Source of the DNA: Burkholderiales bacterium
Lineage (GTDB): Bacteria; Pseudomonadota; Gammaproteobacteria; Burkholderiales; SG8-39
Length of the DNA: 6,318 nucleotides
Direction: 5' to 3'
Assembly: GCA_017880745.1 (NCBI GenBank)
Contig: JADGRR010000184.1
Coordinates: forward strand, 1 to 6,318
The first letter of the stretch is position 1, and each line of letters starts with the position of its first letter. The notes beneath the pieces were generated by a model. That model was not told where the DNA came from, made no database searches, and saw nothing but the letters and a program-made list of their open reading frames with translations. Both the position numbers and the translations under genes were made by a program. Positions 6,279 to 6,318 of this stretch are shown here, piece after piece.

Positions 6279-6318
6279 GGCTTCGCTCCGCTGGCGAGCT
6301 TTGGTTTGGAGGCGTGGC
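6275..6318 (-). CDS. dsrJ: Probable C-terminal end of dsrJ (partial, runs off the window)
   Basis: A minus-strand frame enters from the right edge and encodes HASKPKLASGAKP before TGA at 6277-6275. That stop shares ATGA with the dsrO start, the tight overlap usual in this operon. In known sulfur-oxidizer dsr operons dsrJ, a periplasmic triheme cytochrome c, directly precedes dsrO. The identity rests on gene order and the stop-start overlap alone: 13 residues carry no heme motif. Two other minus-strand frames are also open over this short stretch. Confidence 0.5.
   Translation of the reverse strand, partial: HASKPKLASGAKP

Noticed and set aside
1..6318. CRISPR arrays, tRNA or rRNA genes, insertion sequences, toxin-antitoxin or phage-defence genes
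   Set aside because: No spaced direct repeats, tRNA-like cloverleaf, transposase or defence-gene motifs were seen; the window is almost fully accounted for by six complete genes.

Overview
The window looks like the 3' end of an oxidative-type dsr (dissimilatory sulfite reductase) operon on the minus strand, facing a NarX/NarL-type two-component system on the plus strand. High GC, very short intergenic gaps, the order dsrJ(end)-dsrO-dsrP-dsrN and a proteobacterial NarX-like kinase suggest a sulfur-oxidizing proteobacterium, probably a beta- or gammaproteobacterium. Taxonomy is inferred; the window holds no phylogenetic marker gene.

Plus strand, left half: a 136-base leader carries an extended -10 promoter candidate and an inverted repeat. 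It is followed by a soluble GAF-domain sensor histidine kinase (137-1348). A NarL/LuxR-family response regulator (1345-2022) starts on a TTG that overlaps the kinase stop codon by 4 bases. A short junction (2023-2118) separates this pair from the convergent minus-strand genes and holds small hairpins, one followed by a T run.

Minus strand, right half, in transcription order from the right edge: a probable 13-residue C-terminal tail of dsrJ (6318-6275), then dsrO (Tat-exported ferredoxin with four cysteine quartets), dsrP (NrfD-type quinone-interacting membrane protein), dsrN (siroheme amidase related to cobyrinate a,c-diamide synthase) and a cobA-type uroporphyrinogen-III C-methyltransferase. 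DsrJ, DsrO and DsrP belong to the DsrMKJOP membrane complex, which links the DsrC/DsrAB sulfur cycle in the cytoplasm to the quinone pool and periplasm. CobA and DsrN catalyse the first and last steps in making siroheme amide, the DsrAB cofactor. The middle steps (precorrin-2 oxidation and iron insertion) are not encoded here.

All genes resemble known families. The points most worth a second look are the conserved-looking cysteines in the kinase GAF domain and its position next to dsr, the DsrN-type variant of the CbiA/CobB active-site motif, the dedicated methylation-amidation pair, and the perfect hairpin between dsrP and dsrN.
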